From Bretschneidera sinensis (lineage: Eukaryota; Streptophyta; Magnoliopsida; Brassicales; Akaniaceae): a stretch of DNA of 64,000 bases. The position numbers and the translations under genes are program-made. Under the pieces are notes generated by a model. The model was not told where the DNA came from, searched no databases, and saw only the letters and a program-made list of their open reading frames with translations. Shown here piece by piece: positions 14,060 to 24,376 of this stretch. Position 1 is the stretch's first letter. Every line of letters begins with the position of its first letter. The stretch is taken from positions 57,444,084 through 57,508,083 of the forward strand of contig CM043705.1 of assembly GCA_023935145.1 (NCBI GenBank), given 5' to 3'.

Positions 14060-14701
14060 GAGTAGTCTCCACTGTATCTACATTGGCATCGAAGTTAAGG
14101 ATCATTTCGTACTCTGTGATGGAAGCCTAGGTTTAGTATTAACAAGTGCTTATTAGGAGACTTGTACTTAAGCATTTCAAGCAGGTGCATGAGCTTTTAC
14201 AATTGAACCAAACATTTATTAGTAGGGATGCTTTTTTACACCTTCATTACTAACATATTTTTGCATTGCTTCGTTTTTGACAAGACATTTTAGTGAATGA
14301 AAAAACTCAGGTTTTTGGTAACCAAGCTTTGTTTCTAGTGGTGCTTATGTAGTTCAGGGTACTCAGATTGCAATGAGCTTGGATTAGGGCGTTTGTATTT
14401 ATACTGTAGTCCAACAGTATTGATCAAACGTGTATACGTTTTGTGGGTTTCAAAATGGTGCAAGAGGCTAGAGGCACTTCTGAATTTATGGCTGAGGTAG
14501 AAAGTGCGAGTCTAACGCAATGCTTGTATTTTTGTCCAAAATTGATTTCTCGTTTGACTTTCTGAAACAAATTTGATTATGGTTTTTATAAATATTTTAT
14601 TGATTTAAAGTTACTAAAAGTTTAATAAAATATTTGTGATTATTGTATTAATTTAATATTAAATAAATTACTCATTTACTTAAATGAACAGTGTAAAGAA
14701 A
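14060..14701. other. Intergenic region downstream of VDAC, nothing recognised
   Basis: No coding similarity, repeat structure or terminal inverted repeat was recognised. It may include the end of the VDAC 3' untranslated region. Confidence 0.4.
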
Positions 14702-15091
14702 AAAGTCGTTTTGAAATTCAATAAAGTAAGCTTTTAGAGATGGGTTGCTGATTTGCATGAAAGGGTGAAAATAGTCGCAGCGCAGCTAACAATATCTAAC
14801 AATATCACGTAAGAATCAAGAAGTTACAGTCCCAGAGTAGGAAACTTCGCTTCTATCCATACCAAGAATACATGATAACCCAAGGGGGATTCAAATAAAG
14901 TCGTTTTGAAATTCAATAAAGTAAGCTTTTAGAGATGGGTTGCTGATTTGCATGAAAGGGTGAAAATAGTCGCAGCGCAGCTAACAATATCTAACAATAT
15001 CACGTAAGAATCAAGAAGTTACAGTCCCAGAGTAGGAAACTTCGCTTCTATCCATACCAAGAATACATGATAACCCAAGGGGGATTCAAAT
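14702..15091. repeat. Perfect 195-bp tandem duplication
   Basis: Bases 14702-14896 recur head to tail as 14897-15091, and by eye the two copies are identical. The right-hand copy abuts decayed RNase H-like coding sequence on the minus strand, so the duplication lies at the edge of LINE remains. Lack of differences means it is either recent or an assembly artefact. Confidence 0.95.
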
Positions 15092-15099
15092 TCCTTAAA

Positions 15100-15440
15100 A
15101 TCCAAAACACGTCCTTTCTTTCTTTGCAAGCATGTTGCAGTTGGTTTCCCTAAACACATGGCAAAATGTGTACTCTTTGAACCCGCTAAACAATAACATG
15201 CAATCATGAATAATAGGCTCAAACGGGACATCAATCTCAATATTCAGTAAGGAAATGTTAAGATCGTGAGCCATGGTTAACCCATTGCCGAGAACTCCGC
15301 AGCTGCACCAAAACCATAACCAATGTTTTTAGTAAATCCCTTGATCTAGTTACCCATCTCACCCCTAAGCAACCCACCACTATTACAGTGACAGATTCTT
15401 AGAAGTAGAACAGTCAGTGTTCAATTTAACCCAACTAAAC
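15100..15440 (-). pseudogene. Degenerate RNase H domain, probable 3' part of LINE-B
   Basis: Minus-strand translation, with frame changes and stops, shows WVKLNTDC (usually WVKLNTDGS in this family), then FTKNIGYGFGAAAEFSAMG after a frameshift, LTMAHDLN, HDCMLLFSGF, and HVFRETNCNMLAKKGR. This order is the plant LINE-type RNase H domain (RVT_3 family), including the C-terminal VxRExNxxAD-like motif. It lies downstream, on the same strand, of the zinc-finger segment at 17280-17766, as expected for one LINE. It is not a functional gene. Confidence 0.7.
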
Positions 15441-15449
15441 TCGAGGGGA

Positions 15450-17270
15450 TCCAATAGACAAAAATATCAGTCGATTTAGGCTTCAAGCCTGAGCTAATGA
15501 TAAGGTTAGCGAACTCACAAGCTTCAAAAATGGTATCATCAGTACTGTGGGGGACTTGTTCTCAAAGATATGTTTATTTCTGACTGATTCCAGATTCAAA
15601 AAGCTAAAAAGCAACTCCAATGAATGTTGTGAGAAAGAGGGTCAGAGCAAGAGAGATTTTCAAGTAACCAACAAGTGGTTTTTTAAAGAAAGGGAGGAGT
15701 CAGGTAAGAATGGACACACGACCCCAAAAGAGATTGGCAGTTAAGCAGTCTCTATGGGCACTATGTTTTTCACTGTCTCTTGTCAATTAGTAATGGGGCT
15801 CCACGAGGGGGATCTTTTTAGGTATGGACACATTTCTTAGATTGGGCTCATTTTTGTTATCCAAGCACAAAATATGGATGAAGAGTAATGATCATCATTT
15901 AGCTTTAAAGTGAGTCAAAATTCATTTTCATCGGTCTTATAAGAGAGATTATAGGTGAGGAGACTCGGGTACAAGAGAATGACGAATTAGAGCTCCATCT
16001 CTAATTTAAGTCGAGGCCTAACCCTTTATATTCATGAAAAAATATTTAAAAGTTAAGGGAAATTACACTACCACACACAATTACAATTTACTTAAATCAA
16101 AATATTAATTTTAAACAAAGCATCACACTTGATAAGTGCACATGTATATTTGAGAGATTACTAACCCAGTATTCATTTATTGGACGACATTGTCCTCCCA
16201 AGAAGAGTGAGCTTAACACAATCAATTGATTTTCAAGTAATTAACAATTAGGAGATAAATGTGCAAATCCACAAATAAGATTTAAATAGTTTATTAATGT
16301 AAAAAGAATAAGTCAAATTCATAGAAAAGAATCGCATTAATATTCCAAAATAAAGAGGAGATGTGCAAATTAAAAAAAAAAAAGAGAAAACATGTGAACT
16401 TTCTATCAAAACAGAGGGTGAGACCGATCAACTCAAGGGTGAGACCAATCGGCTTATCAAGCTAATCAGTTGGGCCCCATGAGGAACCAATTTGTCTATA
16501 TACAACAAATATAAAATTTAAGCATAAACCTCTCAAGTGAAGATGGAATAAAACGTTCAACGTTTTTTATTCCCATTTTAACCTAATTAACATTTGTCAA
16601 AGAACATACATTTTATGGAAGCTTAAGGAAATGATAATGATGTCCTAAACTATATGACATATGAATTAATATATTTTGATTTAGATTAAATCTTAAAACA
16701 AATGACATGTTAAACATATCATAAACTTAGTAGAGGTTCATACCTCATGAAAGCAATAATCATTTTTTTTTTGTTATAGCAAAATGGCGAGAATGACAAA
16801 ACTAAAATAAAAAAGCAATGTTACCAACCTTAAAAAGGGAAACTCTAAGTGCCAAGTGTGAGTGCGTGCAGCTACCCTCAAAGATCCACAAGCTTCTTTT
16901 GGATCGAATGAACTTGAGTCTTGGACTTAGGAACAATTACAAAAAGAAAAGTAATTTGGCTAGTGTTTCAAATATAAGGGTGTGATATTTTAATGGATCC
17001 CAACTTATTACAAATCACTAATCCAAAAAGATACCCCAAAGGATAAGGTTTTGTAGATGGAAATTGCTAGAGCTCAGCTATGAAATAGAGTGTGTGTATT
17101 GGAAGAAAATGGATGGGGTATTTACATAATTGTTTGGGGGACAAATGAATGAATTGGAGTTAAGGGGTTGTTGGAAACTGTTACAGAACAGTTCTAGAAT
17201 TAAGGACAAAATCACAAGGATAAAACTCTACATTAATTATGTTGTCTATGTAACAGTTGTGAACCGATCG
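15450..17270. other. Unassigned DNA between two LINE-B segments
   Basis: No coding domain was recognised. Because LINE-B coding similarity ends near 17270 and resumes near 15440, this 1.8-kb stretch is probably another insertion or strongly diverged LINE sequence. Short CCGATC/CCGATCA motifs cluster at 16420-16470 and 17260-17320, which may mean LTR-like material at both places, but no TG...CA ends or target duplication could be fixed. Confidence 0.4.
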
Positions 17271-17279
17271 ATTGATCAA

Positions 17280-17766
17280 TGGAGCCGATCAGTTTGGGGC
17301 CTGAGCCGATCAACCCAATGAACATGGACCATATCCTAGTTCGGGTTTTGGCGCAGACCCTTTGGTGTATTAAGCTGGTTTTGGGCCCAATTAGGTATTT
17401 TGGGCTTAGAATTGGGTTTGTAACTAGTTCTTCTTCCAAAATTAAGTCTCGTGTGTTATCCAAATTCAAGTATTTGTGAATACAAATACAAAGAAAGAAT
17501 TTAATTCATTTGGTAGTGAGACATTTCCACACAACATTTCAATTAATATTCATGAAATCCACATTAGAATTGGTTATTAACTAGTAGGCGGATTTATTGC
17601 TAAACACCCCATCACTAGAGAAACCCTAAGAGAGAACAGTCTTGAAAATATTGGATAGGGTTTTTCGACATATACGTAAGGACTTCCTCCGGAAGGACGA
17701 AAGAAAAAGAGTTAAAGTTCCAACTATTATTCACTCTAAGATCAACCACCCTAAGCTCATCCTTAA
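17280..17766 (-). pseudogene. LINE-B zinc-finger region, left of the Athila-like insertion
   Basis: Minus-strand translation shows LRVVDLRVNNSWNF, LPEEVLTYMSKNPIQYF, a GVFSNKSAY-like motif and VWKCLTTK-IKFFL. These are in the order of the zinc-finger/RVT region that follows reverse transcriptase in plant L1 elements. The segment continues the LINE interrupted at 24377; the two flanks share the CTTAA duplication of the Athila-like element. Several stops are present. Confidence 0.8.
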
Positions 17767-19175
17767 TGATGAGCGCCAAATATTACATATTTTGGCCCCT
17801 TAATTTACAGTTGTTAGCTTAGGAATTTGTTACTTTGAGTTGTTTTCGTTGTTTTACAGGTTTACAAGTACTCGGAAAGGAATTTCACTAAAATTGCCAG
17901 AATTGCCTGTACAGATTAGTCATTTTTGTGGATTTTACTGTATTGATTCAGAAAGAACCAGTAAATGAGCCATATATGTTTTGAAAGATCCATATGTCTA
18001 TTTTTTGAATAATTTTACAGCTCGTAAAAATGATTTTTCTAGAGAAAGTTATGTCAGTTTTAGTAGACAAAGGTCAGGCTGTGTGTGATTTCAGCGTGGC
18101 AGATCAGTCATTTTTGTGGATTTTACTGTATTGATTTAGGAAGAACCAGAAGATGAGCCATATATGCTTGGAAAGATCCGGATGTTTATTTTCTGAATAA
18201 TTTTATGGCTCATAAAAATGAATTTTCTAGAGAAAGTTATGACAATTTTAGTAGACAAAGGTCAGGCAGTGTACCATGCTGCGCTCGAGCGCACAAGACT
18301 GTGATTGAGCGCACTCAGGTAGTATCCCACATCGAATTTGAAACTCATTACACTCTTGAGTTTCCCTATAAAAGCCCCATCCCACTGAAGTAATTGGTGT
18401 GCAATCCAGAAGACTTCTGCTAGTATTCTGGTGGATCTCGAAGGCTTTGCTACCACAAGGAGAAGCGCCGCCCAACAGCGAGTGAAATTTCTCCCAATGT
18501 ATAGTCAGTTTTAGTTTATTTATTTTTTAATTTTAAAGTTTAATGCTTAGCACTTTTATTGTGAACTTTAGTTTCATAATTATGAGAGGCTAAAATCTTC
18601 ATCTAGGTTGAAGATGAAGCCTCGCCATTGTTTGGCATAATATTTTCAGATTTGTTCATACAATTATGATATTTTTAGTATAAATGTTCTATTAAATTAT
18701 TTGAGTAAAATCTAATGATTGATTGCTTTTAAATAGTTAAATTGGATATTTCTTGTGTTTTATCTGCCAGATACGGTGGATCATTCAAATTAGATTGGAT
18801 ATCTATTGTGATTTGTGAATTAAACGGATACATTGGATGATTTTGGTTTAGTTTGGGTATTCGTCGTGATTTGTATAATGGTGGATTCATGGAATGATTT
18901 GATAGATTATTTTTACATAGAACATGAAGATATAAGCTTTACTTTGGTGGGGGTGGATTCAGAAAACCTTAGTGTTTTTATCAGCTGTTTTTAAATCAAT
19001 TTAGTTTAGTTTATATTTCTTTGCAAGATACAATCCAAAATTCGAAACTAGGTTAAAATAGGGTTAGTTTAGATAAAAATATATTTTCATAATGCAATTC
19101 CATATGGATTCGATCTCACACTTGCACAACACTATATTGCAAACGACTCGTGCGAGTAATTTAAAACTCACAACA
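17767..19175 (+). repeat. 5' LTR of the Athila-like element (1,409 bp)
   Basis: It begins TGATGAGCGCC and ends CTCACAACA. It contains two copies of a repeat of about 190 bp (anchor TGTGGATTTTACTGTATTGA near 17927 and 18116) and, near 18281, the short palindrome GCGCTCGAGCGC followed by a TTGAGCGCAC copy. A CCTATAAAAGCC promoter-like box lies near 18363. Confidence 0.93.
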
Positions 19176-19181
19176 AGTTTT

Positions 19182-19199
19182 TGGCGCCGTTGCCAGGGA
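19182..19199 (+). other. Primer binding site, tRNA-Asp type
   Basis: TGGCGCCGTTGCCAGGGA starts 6 nt after the 5' LTR. It is complementary, with one mismatch, to the 3' end of plant tRNA-Asp, the primer known for Athila-group elements. Confidence 0.9.
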
Positions 19200-19389
19200 G
19201 TTGTTTGGTTTGTGAAAATTAAAATTTTTGTCTAAATTGATTCTATTTTTCTACTATTTTAGTTAGCATTTTTGTTTTCTTTTTCTTTTTCAATTTTATT
19301 TTAGTTTATTTGTTTTTATTGGCAATTACCCATTAAAAAAAATAAAAAATTTAAAAAATTTAAATTTAAATTTAAATTTTTTTTTAAAA

Positions 19390-20067
19390 ATGTGGATGAA
19401 TCTAGCACCGGTTTCACAGTCTTTAGAGGACACCCTCAAGGATTTCATGAAGATGACCGGCCAGTCCATCAATGCAGCCACTACATTGAATGTTGATAGC
19501 TATTCCATCTATGCTAGTCCTATGCATTTAGTACAGAATTGTCCATCTACGCTGGCTTTTGCCGAGTATTCCATGGAACAAATAAACGCTTTCAATGACT
19601 ATCAGTTGCAATCAAATAGATCTTACTCCGAGACGTACAATCCAGGGTGGCGGAACCATCCTAATTTTTCATGGAAGTAGAACCAACTGATAAATCAAGT
19701 AGGAGCCCCTCATCATGCTCACAATCAATACCCTCCTGGATTTCCTCCACCAATTCCAAGTTACGGTTGCTCAGCCCATCTAGCACCATCACTCGCTTAC
19801 CGAGCTCCCACTCAAGTGCCAGCGTCGGTTTCACAGTCATTGGAGGACACCTTCAAGGATTTCATGAAGATGACCAACCACTCCATCAGCGAAGTAAGGA
19901 GTGCGCAAATAGTAAACACCCAAGCAATTGCCAAGCTAGAGAGTCAAATGGATCAAATCGCAAGTCACGTGGGTGAAGGAGAGAAGGGAAAGTCCCCCAG
20001 TCAACTTGTGCCCAACCCGATGGAACAGTTTGCGATGGGAAATTCATCGACTCCTACGCACGGATAG
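19390..20067 (+). pseudogene. Athila-like gag remnant
   Basis: Two overlapping reading frames show gag-like sequence: VSQSLEDTLKDFMKMTGQSI near 19410, CPSTLAFAEYSMEQINAF, RSYSETYNPGWRNHPNFSW near 19620, and again VSQSLEDTFKDFMKMTNHSI near 19825. The last stretch repeats the first, so the left copy is a displaced duplicate joined to a different part of gag. A stop at 19678 and a frame change break it. The N-terminal capsid portion is missing. Confidence 0.75.
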
Positions 20068-20297
20068 GAGCAAGTGTAATCAATTGCCACATTGAGGTCT
20101 GGGAGACAAGTGGACAATTAAGTGGAAGAGAACCTTGCTATACAGCAAGGGCAAGAAAGTGGCAACAAGGAGAAGAGAGATGCTGAGCCATCTACAGCCA
20201 CACCTACTATTAAGGATCTTCCTGGGGCGTTCGTACCTAAAGCGCCTTACCTTGAGAGATAACAAGCGCCCAGAAAGGAGGGCAGTCTGAGGACATT

Positions 20298-21113
20298 GTG
20301 GAGGCATGCTTTGCTCAGTTTGGAGAGGATTTGGATTTGGATAAGATACTTGAGCAAGCAAATGCTATCTTGGAGTCTGCTCCTCGGGAGAGCAGTAAGA
20401 CGGAGGAGACTGTGGGTGAATCAAGCATTGAAGACCCCCTGGAGGCACGCTTTGCTCAGTTTGGAGAGAATTTGGATTTGGATAAGTTGCTTGAGCAAGC
20501 AAATGCTACTTTGGAGTCTGTTCCTCAGAAGAACAGTGAGACGGAGGAGACCACAGCACTTGAACCCCCCAAGAAGGAACTTAATCCTTTACCAGACAAT
20601 CTTAAGTATAAGTTCCTACGTCCAGCAGATTCTTTGCCTGTGATTATAGCTTCAGATTTGGTTGAGGCTCAAGAGAAGAAATTAGTGAACATTTTAAGAG
20701 AGTACAAGGAAGCTATCGGTTGGACTATTGAGGATATCAGGGGAATTAGCCCCTTGGTGGTGATGCACAAGATACATTTGGAGGAGAATGTCCTGCCATA
20801 GAGGGAGCCACAAAAAATGCTCAACCCAACTATGCACGAGGTTGTGAGGACTGAAGTGATTAAGCTGTTGGATGTAGGGATCATTTATCCAATCTTTGAT
20901 AGTGAGTGGGTGAGCCCGATTCATATCGTACTAAAGCAGGCTGGATTGGTGGTAGTGATGAATAAAGACGATGAGTTGGTTCCAACTCGTGTGCAGTCAG
21001 GATGGAGAGTGAGTATAGACTACCGTAAGTTGAATGCTGCCACAAGGAATGATCATTTTCCACTCCCATTTATTGATCAGATGGTGGAGCGCTTAGCTAG
21101 GCACGATTACTAA
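20298..21113 (+). pseudogene. Athila-like pol remnant: RT N-terminal part only
   Basis: Frame + from 20298 shows a 47-residue tandem repeat (FAQFGEDLDLDKILEQAN and FAQFGENLDLDKLLEQAN), then the conserved linker LKYKFLRPADSLPVIIASDL, EAIGWTIEDIRGISPLVVMH and a stop at 20799. After the stop the same RT continues with REPQKMLNPTMHEVVRTEVIK, EWVSPIHIVLKQ, GWRVSIDYRKLNAATRNDHF and PLPFIDQMVERLARHDY, ending at a stop at 21111. The FLDGYSGYNQI and YIDD catalytic regions that normally follow are absent; the sequence jumps to the 3' untranslated region of the element. Confidence 0.9.
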
Positions 21114-21759
21114 TGCTGGGTCTGGCTAAAGACGTTAAACTTAGCGCTCATGGGAGGCACCCCACAGCATATCCTTTCTGTTAGTTTATTATTTTATGTA
21201 TTTCTTGTTACTGTTTTTCTCTAGTATTTTTTGTTTTCCAGTCTTTATTTTTCAGGGAAAAAGCGTACTTTAGATCAAGTTTGGGGGTATGCTATGAGCC
21301 ATACCAGTCCAGATAGTTCTCCATATCCCAGGTCAACTCTTTCCATATTATTCACACATTGGAGTCAATGTGTAATTTAAGTTTGGGGGTATAGGAGACA
21401 CATTACACACGCTTTGTCCTAATTTATTGTTGTTTTTCTTCGTTTTAAAAAAAAAAGAAAAGAAAGAACGTAAATGCATGCTCATGTTATTTTGAAAATT
21501 TTAGTTGATCTAAACAAATACAGTGGTGTGATGTTATTGGTGAGCTTAAAATTGTGAACACATGATTTGATGATAGAGTTTTCAAACTTTGTTACTTACT
21601 TTAGGCATTTGAGAATTCACATGTTTGATCTAATCTGACACGAGCACATTAGCACAAAATTGTGTGAGGTATGACATGCGATTTCAATGTGTATGTTTCC
21701 TTGACTTAATTAAAACTGGATGACTTGTAGGATAAACATTTTGGCATAGAAAAAAAAAT

Positions 21760-21935
21760 ATTTATAATGATCATCAATAAACTTTTCACTGAGTAACTAG
21801 ACGTCTTACCTCAGTAAGCAGTGAGTGTTCACGTCAAAAGGTGTGAATTTTATCCATAATGATCATTGCGAAACTTTCCACTGAGTAACTAGACCTCTTG
21901 CCTCAGTAAGCAGTGAGTGTTCACGTCAAAATATA
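21760..21935 (+). repeat. Tandem repeat in the element's 3' untranslated region
   Basis: Two copies of about 92 bp, each holding ACTGAGTAACTAGAC, CCTCAGTAAGCAGTGAG and TGTTCACGTCAAAA. The GAGTAACTAG anchors are at 21791 and 21883. Confidence 0.85.
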
Positions 21936-22513
21936 GGAATTTTGCTTGGTAGCATTAAGGCCAGTTTAGTTTCATAGCCTTTTTGACTCGAGTTAGTAAG
22001 TTCTTAGGGGTGTCTTTACACCTAATGCCCTAAAACCATCTGGTTTGGGAGTTGTTGACTCAACACTCGATACATGGGTCAATTAGAAAGCTTAAGGGAA
22101 CTAAATATAGCAGAGCCTTATAATAAAAAAAAATTTATAAAAAAAATAAAATAAAACTATGCCATCGTTGTTCATTCTGATGAGAAATTCTGTGAATCTT
22201 GAGACATGGAGACATTGTACATTGAAGTTATTTGGAAACCTCATCTGTATATACTAATTCACTTTACACTGATTCAAGCTTATGATGTCTTAGCCTGCCT
22301 CTTATAAGTAATTAGGTTTTAAAATTGCTATTCATTGCGAAAATGGGTTATATCTTTTTAAACCTTGCTCATGAATGAATATCATGGTTTTGAGTGCTCC
22401 TTAAATTTTTGGATACCATGAGTGATGAACTTATCTTTATGTTCTTTGTTTTTCATTTAGTTTTTTTATTTTGTTTTGCTAAGGGACTAGTAAAATGTAA
22501 GTTTTGGGGTATT

Positions 22514-24376
22514 TGATGAGTACCAAATATTGCATATTTTAGCCCCTTAATTTATAGTTGTTAGCTTAGGAATTTGTTACTTTGAGTTGTTTTCGTTGTT
22601 TTACAGGTTTGCAAGCACTCGGAAAGGAGTTTCACTAAAATTGCTAGAATTGCATGTACAGATCAGTCATTTTTGTGGATTTTACTGTATTGATTCAGGA
22701 AGAACCAGGAGATGAGCCATATATGCTTTGAAAGATCCGGATGTCTATTTTCTAAGGAATTTTCGGCTCATAAAAACGATTTTTCTAGAGAAAGTTATGT
22801 CAGTTTTAGTAGACAAAGGTCAGGCTGTGTGTGATTTCAGCGTGGTAGATCAGTCATTTTTGTGGATTTTACTGTATTGATTGAGGAAGAACCAGGAGAT
22901 GAGCCATATATGCTTGAAAAGATCCGGATGTCTATTTTCTGAAGAATTGTATGGCTCGTAAAAATGATTTTTCTAGAAAAAGTTATGGCAGTTTTTGTAG
23001 ACAAAGGTCAAGTAGTTTTAGTAGAAAGATCCGGATGTCTATTTTCTAAGGAATTTACGGCTCATAAAAATGATTTTTCTAGAGAAAGTTATGGCAGTTT
23101 TAGTAGACAAAGGTCAGGCTGTGTGTGATTTCAGCGTGGTAGATCAGTCATTTTTGTGGATTTTACTGTATTGATTCAGGAAGAACCAAGAGATGAGCCA
23201 TATATGCTTGGAAAGATCCGGATGTCTATTTTCTGAGGAATTTTATGGCTCGTAAAAATGATTTTTCTAGAGAAAGTTATGACAGTTTTAGTAGACAAAG
23301 GTCATTTTTGTGGATTTTACTGTATTGATTTAGGAAGAACCAAGAGATGAGCCATATATGCTTAGAAAGATCCGGATGTCTATTTTCTGAAGAATTTTAT
23401 AGCTAGTAAAAATGATTTTTCTAGAGAAAGTTATGGCAGTTTTAGTAGACAAAGGTTAAGTAGTGCACCATGCTGCGCTCGAGCGCACAAGACTGTGATC
23501 GAGCGCACTCGGGTAGTATCCCACATCAAATTTGAAATTCATTGCACTCTTGAGTTTCCCTATAAAAGCCCCACCTCACTGAAGCAATTGCTGTGCAATC
23601 TCGAAGACTTCTGCTAGCATTCTGGTGGATTTCGAAGGCTTTGCTACCACGAGGGGAAGCGCCGCCCAACAGCGAGTGGAATTTCTCCCAATGTATAGTC
23701 AGTTTTAATTTATTTCTTTTTTTACTTTTAAAGTTTAATGTTTAGCACTTTTATTGTGAACTTTAGTTTCATAATTATGAGAGGCTAAAATCTTCATCTA
23801 AGGTTGAAGATGAAGCTTCACCATTGTTTGGCATAATATTTTAAGATTTGTTCATACAATTATGATATTTTTAGTATAAATGTTCTGTTTAATTATTTGA
23901 GTAAAATCTTATGATTGATTGCTTTTAAATTGTTAAATTGAATATTTCTTGTGTTTCATCTACTGGATACGACAGATTATTCAAATTAGATTGGATATCC
24001 ATTATGATTTGTGAATTAAATGGATACATTGGATGGTTTTGGTTTAGTTTGGGTATTCGCCGTGATTTGTATAATGGTGGATTCATGGAATAATTTGATA
24101 GATTATTTTTATATAGAACGTGAAGATATATGCTTTACTTTGGTGTGGTGGATTCAGAAAACTTTAGTGTTTTTATCAGTTGTTTTTAAATTAATTTAGT
24201 TTAGTTTATATTTCTTTGCAAGATACAATCCAAAATTCGAAACTAGGTTAAAATAGGGTTAGTTTAGATAAAAAAGTATTTTTACAACGCAATTCCCTGT
24301 GGATTCGACCTCGCACTTGCACAATACTATATTGCAAATGACTCGGGCGCTTACGAGTAATTTAAAACTCACAACA
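22514..24376 (+). repeat. 3' LTR of the Athila-like element (1,863 bp)
   Basis: It begins TGATGAGTACC and ends CTCACAACA. It is 454 bp longer than the 5' LTR because the internal repeat of about 190 bp is present about four times plus a partial copy (anchors near 22673, 22859, 23156 and 23310) rather than twice. The palindrome GCGCTCGAGCGC lies at 23475-23486. Confidence 0.93.

Larger units (their letters stand above)
17767..24376 (+). mobile_element. Non-autonomous Athila-like Ty3/gypsy element
   Basis: Two LTRs starting TGATGAG and ending ACAACA (17767-19175 and 22514-24376) flank an internal region of only 3.3 kb. A perfect 5-bp target duplication, CTTAA, sits at 17762-17766 and 24377-24381. 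The primer binding site matches tRNA-Asp, typical of the Athila lineage. The internal region holds broken gag and the first part of reverse transcriptase only; the catalytic part of RT, RNase H and integrase are missing. The element could move only with proteins supplied by relatives. It is inserted in LINE-B. Confidence 0.93.
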
